From contig NZ_BLRL01000022.1 of the NCBI RefSeq assembly GCF_015082335.1, positions 1 through 45,812 of the forward strand: a stretch of DNA of 45,812 nt. Reading direction: 5' to 3'. The position numbers and the translations under genes were made by a program. The notes under the pieces are model-generated. The model was not told the DNA's origin. It did not search any database and worked only from the letters and a program-made list of their open reading frames with translations. Positions 1-8,233 of the stretch are shown one piece after another (the stretch's first letter is position 1; each line of letters opens with the position of its first letter). Source of the DNA: Moritella sp. F3. GTDB lineage: Bacteria > Pseudomonadota > Gammaproteobacteria > Enterobacterales > Moritellaceae.

Positions 1-100
1 TGATATAATATTTGGTCATTATATCTCTGCAAGTGCTCACACAGATTGCTTGAATAAATTGTTAAAGAGCATACTGAGCGGCTGTTGCCGTGTCAGTGAG
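1..100 (-). promoter_or_regulatory. rRNA operon leader with boxA
   Basis: Read on the minus strand this is the transcribed leader of a 16S rRNA gene that lies beyond the left edge. The antitermination boxA TGCTCTTTAACAA is at 59-71, followed by a stretch closely similar to the E. coli rrn leader (AATCTGTGTGAGCACT, about 34-50). The sequence just after the promoter, CACTGACACGG, also matches E. coli rrn leaders. No part of mature 16S is visible. Seen directly; function is by homology to known rrn leaders. Confidence 0.88.
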
Positions 101-105
101 GTCGC

Positions 106-133
106 ATTATAGAGATTTAGATCACATTGGCAA
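106..133 (-). promoter_or_regulatory. rRNA P1-type promoter
   Basis: Minus-strand -35 TTGCCA (128-133) and perfect -10 TATAAT (106-111) with a 16-bp spacer. A GCGACC discriminator follows, as in stringently controlled rRNA P1 promoters, and an A/T-rich stretch lies just upstream (134-175), as expected of an UP element. Only this one promoter is visible before boxA; the E. coli-style second promoter P2 is not present between it and boxA. Confidence 0.88.
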
Positions 134-175
134 GCGCTAAAATTAGAAATTATTAAAAAACATAAATTAGTACAA

Positions 176-400
176 AAAATAGACTTTGAGTAACTTTATC
201 AGCCTAAACCGCTTAAAAATAGCAAACAGCATTATTTACAGCTAAAAATGCGCATCAACCGGTGTAAATGGTATTAGGTGTCTAGTCGAAAGGGGAATAG
301 GTATTGTCGTTAAGCATTGCGAAATCTACAAACGAGAAAAATGATTCAGAATATAATGATGAGTAATTTAAGAAGATAAAAAGATGGGAATTTAGAAATA
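176..400. other. intergenic, no gene recognised
   Basis: Together with the rrn control region this makes a stretch of more than 300 bases without a gene. It is A/T-rich, and I see no ORF with a ribosome binding site, no RNA gene and no repeat. It may hold Fis or other upstream activation sites for the rrn promoter, but none can be assigned by eye. Confidence 0.5.
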
Positions 401-429
401 AAAAAGCCAGAGCGCTAGCTCTGGCTTTT
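401..429 (-). terminator. rho-independent terminator after rplQ
   Basis: The perfect stem AGCCAGAGC / GCTCTGGCT (about 404-425) is flanked by A- and T-runs on both sides, so it could work in both directions. It lies 15 bp past the rplQ stop and ends the alpha operon before the rrn promoter. Confidence 0.9.
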
Positions 430-443
430 AATACTATTTAAAA

Positions 444-827
444 CTATTCTTCGTCAGCAGCTTCAACAGCTGGACGATCTACTAGTTCGATGTAAGCCAT
501 AGGAGCTTTATCGCCAGTACGTAGACCACATTTTAAGATTCGAGTATAACCGCCTGAACGGTTTTCGAAACGTGGGCCTAATTCTTTAAATAGTTTACCT
601 ACAACTTCATCGCTGCGGGTACGTGCAAATGCTAGACGACGGTTAGCTACGCTATCCGTTTTAGCAAGTGTAATTAGAGGCTCAACTACACGACGTAGTT
701 CTTTAGCTTTAGGCAGAGTCGTTTTAATGATCTCGTGGCTAACTAAAGAACATGCCATATTACGGAACATAGCCTGACGGTGGCTGCTGTTACGATTTAG
801 TTGACGACCACTCTTACGATGGCGCAT
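444..827 (-). CDS. rplQ: 50S ribosomal protein L17
   Basis: Protein bL17 of the large subunit, near the peptide exit tunnel. The 127-aa length equals the E. coli protein, and the basic N-terminus MRHRKSGRQLNRNSSHRQAM is the family hallmark. It is the last gene of the alpha operon, 40 bp after rpoA, and is followed at once by the terminator at 401-429. The acidic tail EAADEE is usual for gammaproteobacteria. Start ATG at 827 has AAGGA upstream. Nothing odd is seen. Confidence 0.98.
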   Translation of the reverse strand: MRHRKSGRQLNRNSSHRQAMFRNMACSLVSHEIIKTTLPKAKELRRVVEPLITLAKTDSVANRRLAFARTRSDEVVGKLFKELGPRFENRSGGYTRILKCGLRTGDKAPMAYIELVDRPAVEAADEE

Positions 828-867
828 GAACTTATCCTTCTTACAAAAATCTTTTGACTAGTGTTTA

Positions 868-1854
868 CTATTCGTCCGAGATACTTGCTGGCGGCCAATT
901 TTCTAGGCGCATACCTAGAGAAAGACCACGTGACGCTAGAACATCTTTAATTTCAGTTAAAGACTTCTTACCAAGGTTAGGTGTTTTAAGTAACTCAACC
1001 TCAGTACGTTGTACAAGATCACCAATATAGTGAATAGCTTCTGCTTTAAGACAGTTAGCTGAACGAACAGTAAGTTCTAAATCATCAACAGGACGTAGCA
1101 GTATCGGATCGAACTCTGGCTTCTCTTCTTTCTGCTCTGGTTCCGTTACATCACGAAGATCAACGAAAGCATCAAGCTGTTCAGCCAGAATTGTAGCAGA
1201 ACGACGAATAGCTTCTTCAGGATCTAATGTTCCATCAGTTTCCATATCGATTACTAACTTATCAAGGTTAGTACGTTGCTCTACACGAGCAGCTTCAACA
1301 TTGTAAGCGATACGGCTTACAGGGCTGAATGCAGCATCAACAAGCAAACGACCGATAGGACGCTCTTCATCATCAGCATGTACGCGAGTTGAAGCAGGAA
1401 CGTAACCACGTCCTTTAGCAACACGAATACGCATACTGATATCTGCTTGACCGGTTAAATTACAAATCACGTGTTCTGGATTTACAATCTCAACATCACC
1501 ATCATGAGTGATGTCACCTGCCAATACAGGACCTGTACCTGACTTAGTTAAAGTTAGTAACGCTTCGTCTTTGCCTTCAAGTTTGATTGCAAGACCTTTC
1601 AAGTTAAGAAGAATTTCAAGAACATCTTCTTGAACGCCTTCTTTACTGCTGTACTCATGGAGTACGCCGTCGATCTCAACTTCTGTTACAGCACAACCTG
1701 GCATAGAAGAAAGTAGAATACGACGTAAAGCATTACCTAGAGTATGACCGAAGCCACGCTCTAACGGTTCAAGTGTTACCTTGGCACGTGTTGAGCTAAT
1801 TTGCTCAATATCAACAAGTCTTGGTCTTAGAAATTCTGTTACAGAACCCTGCAT
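868..1854 (-). CDS. rpoA: RNA polymerase subunit alpha
   Basis: The alpha subunit starts polymerase assembly through its N-terminal dimer domain (about 1-235) and contacts UP elements and activators through its C-terminal domain (about 250-325). 328 aa against 329 in E. coli. The DNA-contacting patch VRSANCLKAE is intact, with R264 equivalent to E. coli R265. Located in the alpha operon between rpsD (26 bp upstream) and rplQ, so its synthesis is coupled to ribosomal proteins and probably to S4 feedback. SD AGAGGA precedes the ATG. Confidence 0.98.
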   Translation of the reverse strand: MQGSVTEFLRPRLVDIEQISSTRAKVTLEPLERGFGHTLGNALRRILLSSMPGCAVTEVEIDGVLHEYSSKEGVQEDVLEILLNLKGLAIKLEGKDEALLTLTKSGTGPVLAGDITHDGDVEIVNPEHVICNLTGQADISMRIRVAKGRGYVPASTRVHADDEERPIGRLLVDAAFSPVSRIAYNVEAARVEQRTNLDKLVIDMETDGTLDPEEAIRRSATILAEQLDAFVDLRDVTEPEQKEEKPEFDPILLRPVDDLELTVRSANCLKAEAIHYIGDLVQRTEVELLKTPNLGKKSLTEIKDVLASRGLSLGMRLENWPPASISDE

Positions 1855-1880
1855 GTATGTCCTCTCTTATGAAGTTAACT

Positions 1881-2501
1881 TTACTTAGAGTAAAGTTCAA
1901 CAATAAGCTGTTCGTTGATGTCTGCAGACAGATCAGAACGCTCAGGAGCACGTTTGAAAACGCCTTCAAGTGTCTTACTGTCAACTTCAACCCAAGATGC
2001 TTTCTCACGCTGCTCTGAAATTTCAAGAGCTGAAGCGATACGAGCTTGCTTCTTAGCCTTCTCGCGAATGCTAACTGTATCGTTAACTTTCACTTTGTAA
2101 GAAGGGATATTTACAACTTTACCGTTTACAACGATTGCTTTGTGGCTTACTAACTGGCGCGATTCCGCACGAGTAGAACCAAAGCCCATACGATAAACAA
2201 CGTTATCTAGACGGCCTTCTAATAAAGCAAGTAGGTTTTCACCAGTGTTACCTTTTAGACGAGCAGCTTCTTTATATAAGTTACGGAATTGCTTTTCAAG
2301 TACACCGTACATACGACGAACTTTTTGCTTTTCACGTAGTTGTAAACCGTAGTCAGATAGACGAGGTTTACGAGCACCATGTACACCAGGTGCGTTATCA
2401 ATTTTACACTTAGATTCAATCGCGCGTACGCCACTTTTCAAGAAAAGATCTGTACCTTCACGACGACTAAGCTTGAGCTTTGGGCCCAAATATCTAGCCA
2501 T
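1881..2501 (-). CDS. rpsD: 30S ribosomal protein S4
   Basis: uS4 nucleates 30S assembly by binding 16S rRNA. In gammaproteobacteria it also represses the alpha operon by binding the leader pseudoknot, which is visible here at 3280-3364. 206 aa, the E. coli length. The N-terminus MARYLGPKLKLSRREGTDL is canonical and lacks the zinc-binding cysteines of the C+ type, and the central S4 RNA-binding fold (about 96-160, LDNVVYRMGF) is present. Third gene of the alpha operon. Confidence 0.98.
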   Translation of the reverse strand: MARYLGPKLKLSRREGTDLFLKSGVRAIESKCKIDNAPGVHGARKPRLSDYGLQLREKQKVRRMYGVLEKQFRNLYKEAARLKGNTGENLLALLEGRLDNVVYRMGFGSTRAESRQLVSHKAIVVNGKVVNIPSYKVKVNDTVSIREKAKKQARIASALEISEQREKASWVEVDSKTLEGVFKRAPERSDLSADINEQLIVELYSK

Positions 2502-2528
2502 GTTCTTTCTCCAATATTCCTAAAAGCG

Positions 2529-2918
2529 TTATACGCGACGCTTTTTAGGTGGACGACAACCATTGTGAGGGATTGGTGTAACATCAGTGATGTTAGTAAT
2601 TTTATAACCAATCGAATTCAATGCACGAATAGAAGATTCACGACCAGGACCAGGGCCCTTAACCATAACTTCTAAATTTTTCAAACCGTACTCTTTAGCC
2701 ATTTCACCAGCACGCTCAGCAGCAACCTGCGCAGCGAATGGAGTTGACTTACGAGAACCACGGAAGCCTGAGCCGCCTGCAGTTGCCCAAGATAAAGCAT
2801 TACCTTGGCGATCTGTGATTGTCACAATAGTGTTATTGAAAGAAGCATGAACGTGTGCAATACCGTCAGCAACTTGCTTTTTAACGCGCTTACGAGCGCG
2901 AGTTGGGGTTTTAGCCAT
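2529..2918 (-). CDS. rpsK: 30S ribosomal protein S11
   Basis: uS11 sits on the 30S platform near the Shine-Dalgarno helix. 129 aa as in E. coli. The segment GSGFRGSRKSTPFAAQVAAE and the basic C-terminus NGCRPPKKRRV are diagnostic. Alpha operon, 13 bp after rpsM and 27 bp before rpsD. Conserved, with no anomaly. Confidence 0.98.
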   Translation of the reverse strand: MAKTPTRARKRVKKQVADGIAHVHASFNNTIVTITDRQGNALSWATAGGSGFRGSRKSTPFAAQVAAERAGEMAKEYGLKNLEVMVKGPGPGRESSIRALNSIGYKITNITDVTPIPHNGCRPPKKRRV

Positions 2919-2931
2919 TACTCGTCAGCTC

Positions 2932-3288
2932 CTATTTCTTGATAGCTTTACGCGGACCTTTACGGGTGCGCGCATTTGTTTTAGTGCGTTGACCACGTAG
3001 AGGTAAGCTGCGACGGTGACGAATACCACGGTAACAACCGAGGTCCATCAGACGCTTGATATTCATACTTACTTCACGACGTAGGTCACCTTCAACAGTG
3101 TATTTACCTACTTCTTCGCGAAGAAGTTCTAGTTGAGCTTCTTCTAGCTCTCTGATCTTAGCTGTTTCAGCGATACCAGTTGCAACACAAATTGCTTTCG
3201 CACGTGTTGCACCAATACCGAAAACACCAGTCAGGGCAATGACTGTATGCTTTTGATCAGGAATGTTAATGCCGGCTATACGGGCCAC
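2932..3288 (-). CDS. rpsM: 30S ribosomal protein S13 (GTG start)
   Basis: uS13 of the 30S head contacts the P-site tRNA and the large subunit. 118 aa; starts MARIAGINIPDQKHTVIALT and ends with the basic tail RTRKGPRKAIKK. First gene of the alpha operon. The start codon is GTG at 3286-3288 with GGAG upstream. The same start codon is known for E. coli rpsM, where it sits inside the S4-binding pseudoknot. Codons 2-4 here form one strand of that pseudoknot (separate entry), so translation of S13 and the genes after it is probably repressed by S4. Confidence 0.98.
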   Translation of the reverse strand: MARIAGINIPDQKHTVIALTGVFGIGATRAKAICVATGIAETAKIRELEEAQLELLREEVGKYTVEGDLRREVSMNIKRLMDLGCYRGIRHRRSLPLRGQRTKTNARTRKGPRKAIKK

Positions 3289-3364
3289 TATACCACTCCA
3301 CTTAAGGTGTTAAATAAAAAAGATTGCTCTCTTCGAAAAGCCCGTAAGGATACTCAGAAGAGAG
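3280..3364 (-). promoter_or_regulatory. alpha-operon leader pseudoknot (S4 target)
   Basis: On the minus strand an 8-bp stem CTCTCTTC (3357-3364) / GAAGAGAG (3327-3334) closes a 22-nt loop. The loop holds ACGGGC (3340-3345), which is exactly complementary to GCCCGT (3280-3285) in codons 2-4 of rpsM. This is the H-type pseudoknot over the GUG start that S4 binds to repress the alpha operon in E. coli. The pairing is seen directly; S4 binding is inferred from the family. Confidence 0.85.
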
Positions 3365-3424
3365 ATATATTGCAATAGAAACTTGAAAAAGATTAATCAA
3401 TCTAATCCAAGTTCCTAATTTTGC

Positions 3425-3538
3425 TTAACCTTGGCGTTGTTTATGCTTTGGTTCAACACAGATTACGCGTACTACACCGTGACGTTTGATCACTTTGCAA
3501 TTACGACAAATCTTTTTAACAGATGCACGAACTTTCAT
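3425..3538 (-). CDS. rpmJ: 50S ribosomal protein L36
   Basis: bL36, 37 aa: starts MKVRASVKKICRNC and ends KHKQRQG. It carries the zinc ligands C11, C14, C27 and H32, so it is the zinc-binding (C+) form. Last gene of the spc operon, between secY and the alpha-operon leader, the same place as in E. coli. SD GGAG precedes the ATG at 3536-3538. Short but unmistakable. Confidence 0.97.
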   Translation of the reverse strand: MKVRASVKKICRNCKVIKRHGVVRVICVEPKHKQRQG

Positions 3539-3587
3539 TTCTTACTCCGTAACTGTTATAGGACATGCTCAAACTAATTTACGAGGA

Positions 3588-4904
3588 TTAACCTTTTAAA
3601 TTAGCTTTCTTAAGTACGTCACCATATTGATGAGACATCAAATGGGTCTGAACTTGAGCCATAAAGTCCATGATTACCACAACCATAATAAGTAGTGATG
3701 TTCCACCGAAATAGAACTGCACACCCATAGCTTGTGTCATGAACAATGGTACTAGACAAATGAATGTAATATACAAAGAACCCGCTAGAGTTAATCGTGA
3801 CATTACTTTATCTATATACCTTGAAGTTTGTTCGCCTGGTCTAATACCTGGGATGAACGCCCCGCTCTTCTTCAAATTATCTGCTGTTTCGCGTGGGTTA
3901 AATACCAACGCTGTATAGAAGAAACAGAAGAAGATAATTGCTGCTGCATAAAGCATTACATACAAAGGTTGTCCTGGCTGTAGAGCCAAGGAAATGTCAG
4001 TAAGGAAAGATAAACCTTCATTCTGACCGAACCATTGTGCAAGCGTTCCAGGAAACAAAATTATACTCGAAGCAAAAATAGCTGGAATAACACCGGCCAT
4101 GTTAAGCTTCAACGGTAAATGCGTGCTTTGAGCTGCAAAAACACGTCGTCCTTGTTGGCGTTTTGCGTAGTTTACCACAATTCTACGCTGACCGCGCTCT
4201 ACAAATACAACAAAATATGTAACAGCAAAAACTACACCAGCTAATACCAACAATAACAAGCCGTGAAGGTTACCATCGATAACCTGTTCAACTGTTTGTC
4301 CGATAGCTGGCGGCATACCAGCAACAATACCTGCAAAAATTAATATTGAGATACCATTACCAATACCGCGTTCGGTAATTTGTTCACCTAACCACATTAA
4401 GAACATAGTACCAGTTACTAAACTCACTACAGCAGTAAAGTAAAAACTTAACCCTGGATTATGGACAAGTCCATCAACCATGTTAGGTAAGCCTTTAGCA
4501 ATACCAATAGCTTGGAAAGTACCTAAGAACAATGTTCCGTAACGGGTATACTGGCTAATTTTGCGTCGTCCTGCATCACCGTCTTTTTTCAATTCGGCAA
4601 GTGTAGGATTAACTACAGTTAATAACTGTATGATAATAGAGGCCGAAATATACGGCATAATACCCAACGCAAAAATAGACGCTCGCTCAAGCGCACCACC
4701 AGAGAACATGTTAAACATTTCTAAGATGGTACCCTTTTGCGAATCAAACAGCGTAGCAAGTACAGAGGCATCAATACCAGGAATCGGAACAAAAGAGCCT
4801 GCGCGGAATACTATAATAGCACCCAACACGAACCATAAACGACTTTTCAATTCTGATAAGCCACCTTGAGATTTATTCGTTTCCAACCCTGGTTTTTTAG
4901 CCAT
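3588..4904 (-). CDS. secY: preprotein translocase subunit SecY
   Basis: Channel subunit of the SecYEG translocon in the inner membrane; passes unfolded preproteins across and inserts membrane proteins. 438 aa, close to E. coli (443). Ten hydrophobic segments can be followed, starting with LWFVLGAIIVFRAGSFVPIP, and the conserved cytoplasmic loop GERITERGIGNG-type motif appears as GEQITERGIGNG. Spc operon, directly after rplO (5-bp gap), so probably translationally coupled. No defect seen. Confidence 0.98.
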   Translation of the reverse strand: MAKKPGLETNKSQGGLSELKSRLWFVLGAIIVFRAGSFVPIPGIDASVLATLFDSQKGTILEMFNMFSGGALERASIFALGIMPYISASIIIQLLTVVNPTLAELKKDGDAGRRKISQYTRYGTLFLGTFQAIGIAKGLPNMVDGLVHNPGLSFYFTAVVSLVTGTMFLMWLGEQITERGIGNGISILIFAGIVAGMPPAIGQTVEQVIDGNLHGLLLLVLAGVVFAVTYFVVFVERGQRRIVVNYAKRQQGRRVFAAQSTHLPLKLNMAGVIPAIFASSIILFPGTLAQWFGQNEGLSFLTDISLALQPGQPLYVMLYAAAIIFFCFFYTALVFNPRETADNLKKSGAFIPGIRPGEQTSRYIDKVMSRLTLAGSLYITFICLVPLFMTQAMGVQFYFGGTSLLIMVVVIMDFMAQVQTHLMSHQYGDVLKKANLKG

Positions 4905-4909
4905 TTGTA

Positions 4910-5344
4910 CTATCCTTCGATTTGACCGCCTGCAGCAACAATCGCTTCAACAGCACCTTTCGTAGCTTTAATGCCACGAATTGTAACTGGTCGAGTGATT
5001 TCACCAGATAAAACAACTTTAACAAACAGGATGTTTTTAGTAACAAGACCTGCTGCTTTAAGTGTGTTTAGATCTACAACGTCACCTTCAACTTTAGCGA
5101 TTTCATTCAAACGTACTTCAGCTGTTACCAGTTGCTTACGTGAAGTGAAACCAAATTTTGGTAAACGTTGTTTCAAAGGCATTTGACCGCCTTCGAAGCC
5201 AGGACGAATGCCGCCGCCAGAGCGGGACTTTTGACCTTTGTGGCCACGACCACAAGTTTTGCCTAGACCAGAACCGATACCGCGGCCTACACGTTTAGCG
5301 CTTGGCTTAGAACCAGCTGCTGGAGATAGAGTATTTAAAAACAT
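4910..5344 (-). CDS. rplO: 50S ribosomal protein L15
   Basis: uL15, a late assembly protein of the large subunit. 144 aa as in E. coli. Glycine- and arginine-rich N-terminal extension (GRGIGSGLGKTCGRGHKGQ, about 21-39) that threads into 23S rRNA. Its ATG shares one base with the rpmD stop (TAATG), which indicates translational coupling. Spc operon. Confidence 0.98.
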   Translation of the reverse strand: MFLNTLSPAAGSKPSAKRVGRGIGSGLGKTCGRGHKGQKSRSGGGIRPGFEGGQMPLKQRLPKFGFTSRKQLVTAEVRLNEIAKVEGDVVDLNTLKAAGLVTKNILFVKVVLSGEITRPVTIRGIKATKGAVEAIVAAGGQIEG

Positions 5345-5523
5345 TACGCTTCCTCCACTTTAATCATGTAAGCTACTTTATTAACCATACCACGTACACA
5401 TGCTGTATCTTCCAATACTACACTGTGGTTGATTTTACGAAGGCCTAAACCAACAAGTGTCGCACGGTGTTTAGGTAAACGACCGATTGCACTTTTAGTT
5501 TGAGTTACTTTAATTTTAGCCAT
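5344..5523 (-). CDS. rpmD: 50S ribosomal protein L30
   Basis: uL30, 59 aa, beginning MAKIKVTQTKSAIGRLPKHR, with the conserved core ATLVGLGLRKINHSV that contacts 23S rRNA. Lies between rpsE (6-bp gap) and rplO (stop and start overlap by one base), the standard spc-operon position. Length matches the E. coli protein (59 aa). Confidence 0.97.
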   Translation of the reverse strand: MAKIKVTQTKSAIGRLPKHRATLVGLGLRKINHSVVLEDTACVRGMVNKVAYMIKVEEA

Positions 5524-5529
5524 GGTTTA

Positions 5530-6030
5530 TTACCCCAGAATTTCTTTAACAGGTAGACCACGTTTAGCAGCGATTTGTTCTGGTGATTGCATACCAGTAA
5601 GCGCGCCAATTGTAGCTCGTACAACGTTAATTGGGTTAGTAGAACCGTAACATTTAGAAAGTACGTCATGGATACCAACAACTTCTAGTACTGCACGCAT
5701 TGCACCACCGGCAATGATACCTGTACCAGCTGAAGCTGGACGCATGAATACTTTAGAACCAGAATGACGACCCTTAACTGGATGTTGAAGAGTCACACCA
5801 TTTAGTTCAATGCTTACGATATTACGCTTCGCTTTTTCCATTGCTTTTTGAATAGCAGCTGGAACTTCACGTGCTTTACCATAACCAAAACCAACGCGAC
5901 CGTTACCGTCACCCACTACTGTAAGAGCAGTGAAGCTGAAGATACGACCACCTTTAACAACTTTTGAAACACGATTAACTGCAATTAATTTCTCTTGCAG
6001 ATCACCTGTTTGGTTTTCAACTTTAGACAT
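5530..6030 (-). CDS. rpsE: 30S ribosomal protein S5
   Basis: uS5 of the 30S body, involved in decoding fidelity and mRNA unwinding. 166 aa. The double-stranded-RNA-like N domain contains RVSKVVKGGRIFSFTALTVV and GFGYGKAREVPAAIQKAMEK, and the C domain GIHDVLSKCYGSTNPINVVR follows. V/K residues of the ambiguity and spectinomycin loop (KVVKGG) are the wild type. Spc operon. Confidence 0.98.
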   Translation of the reverse strand: MSKVENQTGDLQEKLIAVNRVSKVVKGGRIFSFTALTVVGDGNGRVGFGYGKAREVPAAIQKAMEKAKRNIVSIELNGVTLQHPVKGRHSGSKVFMRPASAGTGIIAGGAMRAVLEVVGIHDVLSKCYGSTNPINVVRATIGALTGMQSPEQIAAKRGLPVKEILG

Positions 6031-6043
6031 TTCCTACTCCTGA

Positions 6044-6394
6044 CTAGAACTGAAGGCCAGCTTCACGAGCGGCATCAGCTAATGCTGCAACACGACCGTG
6101 ATATTGGAAACCTGAACGATCGAAAGCAATTTTAGTAACGCCTTTTTCGATAGCTCGCTCAGCAACCAGTTTCCCGATTACTTTAGCTGCTTCAACGTTA
6201 CCGCCATAGCTGATCATTTCACGAACTGCTTTTTCTGTTGTTGTAGCAGAAACCAATACTTCCGCATTCGGTGTAATAACCTGTGCATAAGTATGGCTTG
6301 GAGTGCGGTTAATCACTAAACGTGTAGCACCCAATTCTTGCATTTTCTTACGTGCGCGAGTTGCGCGACGAAGACGTGCAGATTTCTTATCCAT
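6044..6394 (-). CDS. rplR: 50S ribosomal protein L18
   Basis: uL18 binds 5S rRNA and, with L5, carries it into the large subunit. 116 aa versus 117 in E. coli. Basic N-terminus MDKKSARLRRATRARKKMQE and the conserved C-terminal part DRSGFQYHGRVAALADAARE. Spc operon between rplF (9-bp gap) and rpsE (13-bp gap). Confidence 0.98.
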   Translation of the reverse strand: MDKKSARLRRATRARKKMQELGATRLVINRTPSHTYAQVITPNAEVLVSATTTEKAVREMISYGGNVEAAKVIGKLVAERAIEKGVTKIAFDRSGFQYHGRVAALADAAREAGLQF

Positions 6395-6403
6395 AGTATT
6401 ACC

Positions 6404-6937
6404 CTACTTTTTCTTGGCTTCTTTACGACGCACAACTTCATCAGAATAACGAACACCTTTACCTTTATAAGGTTCAGGCGGACGGAATGCACGGATGTCT
6501 GCTGCAACTTGACCAACATTTTGTTTGTCAGCGCCATTAATTACAATTTCAGTTTGGCTTGGGCAAACTGCAGTAACACCTTCTGGAAGGTTATATACTA
6601 CAGGATGTGAGAAACCTAATGTCAGGTTCACATCAGAACCTTTAACATTTGCACGGTAACCAACACCATTTAGTTGAAGAGTTTTAGTAAAACCTTCAGC
6701 TACACCTTTAACCATATTGTTAACGTTAGCACGAGCTGTACCAGCTTGAGCCCAAGCATCTTTTACGCCTTCAACAGGACCAAAAGAAACTTTTTCATCA
6801 GCGATCGTAAGAACAACAGATGAGTTAACAACAGCAGTTAAAGTGCCTTTAGCGCCTTTAACAGTGATTTCCTGACCATTTAGAGAGATCTCTACGCCTG
6901 CAGGGATGGCAACTGGTGCTTTAGCAACACGAGACAT
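6404..6937 (-). CDS. rplF: 50S ribosomal protein L6
   Basis: uL6 sits near the GTPase-associated centre and the sarcin-ricin loop. 177 aa, as in E. coli. I chose the ATG at 6935-6937 because the protein then starts MSRVAKAPVAIPAGVE like its relatives; a longer frame reaching 7000 would overlap rpsH. Two repeated alpha-beta domains; the conserved C-terminal motif PEPYKGKGVRYSDEVVRRKE is present. Spc operon. Confidence 0.97.
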   Translation of the reverse strand: MSRVAKAPVAIPAGVEISLNGQEITVKGAKGTLTAVVNSSVVLTIADEKVSFGPVEGVKDAWAQAGTARANVNNMVKGVAEGFTKTLQLNGVGYRANVKGSDVNLTLGFSHPVVYNLPEGVTAVCPSQTEIVINGADKQNVGQVAADIRAFRPPEPYKGKGVRYSDEVVRRKEAKKK

Positions 6938-6947
6938 ATTTAACCCC

Positions 6948-7340
6948 TTAAGAAACGTAGCAGATGATCTCGCCACCGATGCCAGCTTTACGAGCTGCAC
7001 GGTCAGACATCATGCCTTTAGAAGTAGAAACGATAGCAACACCTAAGCCACCCATCACTTTAGGAAGATCATTACTTCCTTTGTAGATGCGTAGACCTGG
7101 GCGACTAACGCGCTCAATTTTTTCAATTACGCTTTTGCCTTCGAAATACTTCAAAGTCACTTCAAGTTCAGCTTTCACTTCACCTGAAACAGCGTAACCA
7201 TTAATGTAACCTTCTTCTTGAAGCAAAGCTGCTAGTGCAACTTTTTGCTTAGAACAAGGCATTTTAACTGCAACCTTAGAGGCTGACTGACCGTTACGGA
7301 TGCGTGTTAGCATATCCGAAATAGGATCTTGCATGCTCAT
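6948..7340 (-). CDS. rpsH: 30S ribosomal protein S8
   Basis: uS8 binds the central domain of 16S rRNA and, in enterobacteria, represses the spc operon by binding mRNA near the L5 start. 130 aa, starting MSMQDPISDMLTRIRNGQ, with the C-terminal signature STSKGMMSDRAARKAGIGGE. Lies in the spc operon between rpsN and rplF. Whether the L5-region mRNA here folds like the S8 site was not resolved. Confidence 0.98.
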   Translation of the reverse strand: MSMQDPISDMLTRIRNGQSASKVAVKMPCSKQKVALAALLQEEGYINGYAVSGEVKAELEVTLKYFEGKSVIEKIERVSRPGLRIYKGSNDLPKVMGGLGVAIVSTSKGMMSDRAARKAGIGGEIICYVS

Positions 7341-7366
7341 TTTCGTATACTCCCGAAATTAGTGAT

Positions 7367-7672
7367 TTACCAACTAGCCTTTTTAAGACCTGGAACTTCA
7401 CCACGCATCATGTGCTCACGTAGTTTAATACGGCTTAAACCGAATTTACGTAGGTAGCCATGAGGGCGGCCAGTGATGTTACAGCGATTACGCTGACGAC
7501 TCTCACTAGAATCACGAGGTAACGATTGCAATTTAAGAACTGCATTCCAACGATCTTCGTCTGAAGTATTCACGCCAGAGATAATTGCTTTTAATTCAGC
7601 ACGTTTCTCAGCGAATTTATTTACTAGCTTCGCGCGTTTTACGTCGCGCGCTTTCATTGATTGCTTAGCCAT
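7367..7672 (-). CDS. rpsN: 30S ribosomal protein S14
   Basis: uS14 of the 30S head. 101 aa, the long C- form, which lacks the CxxC pairs of the zinc form (one isolated Cys in RNRCNITGRPHGYLRKFGLS). Ends GEVPGLKKASW as in E. coli. Spc operon between rplE and rpsH. Confidence 0.98.
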   Translation of the reverse strand: MAKQSMKARDVKRAKLVNKFAEKRAELKAIISGVNTSDEDRWNAVLKLQSLPRDSSESRQRNRCNITGRPHGYLRKFGLSRIKLREHMMRGEVPGLKKASW

Positions 7673-7681
7673 GACCCTACC

Positions 7682-8221
7682 TTACTTACGGAATGGGAAA
7701 TTAAAGGCAGTCAGCAGAGCATGACCTTCTTCATCAGAATTTGCAGTCGTAGTAATAGTAATGTCCATACCACGAATTTTATCGATTTTATCGTAATCGA
7801 TTTCTGGGAAGATGATTTGCTCGCGAACACCCATACTGTAGTTACCACGACCATCGAACGATTTAGGGTTCAGGCCACGGAAATCGCGGATACGTGGAAT
7901 TGAGATGCCGATTAGGCGCTCAAAGAATTCCCACATACGCTCACCACGTAGGGTAACTTTACAACCAATAGGATATCCTTCACGGATCTTAAAGCCAGCA
8001 ACGGATTTACGAGCTTTAGTAATCAATGGTTTTTGACCAGAAATTGCAGCCATATCAGCAGCAGCATTTTCTAATACTTTTTTATCATTGATTGCTTCGC
8101 CCACACCCATATTAAGGGTGATCTTTTCAATCCGAGGGACTTGCATGATAGATTTATAGCCGAACTTAGTTTTAAGTTCAGACGCTACCGTTTCTTTGTA
8201 GTATTCATGCAGTTTCGCCAC
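7682..8221 (-). CDS. rplE: 50S ribosomal protein L5 (GTG start)
   Basis: uL5 binds 5S rRNA and touches the P-site tRNA. I set the start at GTG (8219-8221): this gives 179 aa, the E. coli length, beginning (M)AKLHEYYKE, and puts GGAG (8228-8231) six bases upstream. An in-frame TTG at 8233 would add four residues but overlaps the SD. Core motif RIEKITLNMGVGEAINDKK is canonical. Spc operon, close behind rplX; in E. coli this region is the target of S8 repression. Confidence 0.95.
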   Translation of the reverse strand: MAKLHEYYKETVASELKTKFGYKSIMQVPRIEKITLNMGVGEAINDKKVLENAAADMAAISGQKPLITKARKSVAGFKIREGYPIGCKVTLRGERMWEFFERLIGISIPRIRDFRGLNPKSFDGRGNYSMGVREQIIFPEIDYDKIDKIRGMDITITTTANSDEEGHALLTAFNFPFRK

Positions 8222-8233
8222 AGTTAACTCCAA

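Noticed and set aside
6316..6537. Overlapping frames opposite or across ribosomal protein genes (also 1811-2026, 2379-2675, 12715-12972)
   Set aside because: They lie inside strongly conserved genes in other frames, lack ribosome binding sites and resemble no family.
8222..8233. TTG start for rplE adding four residues
   Set aside because: It overlaps the SD of the GTG start and makes the protein longer than the conserved 179 aa.
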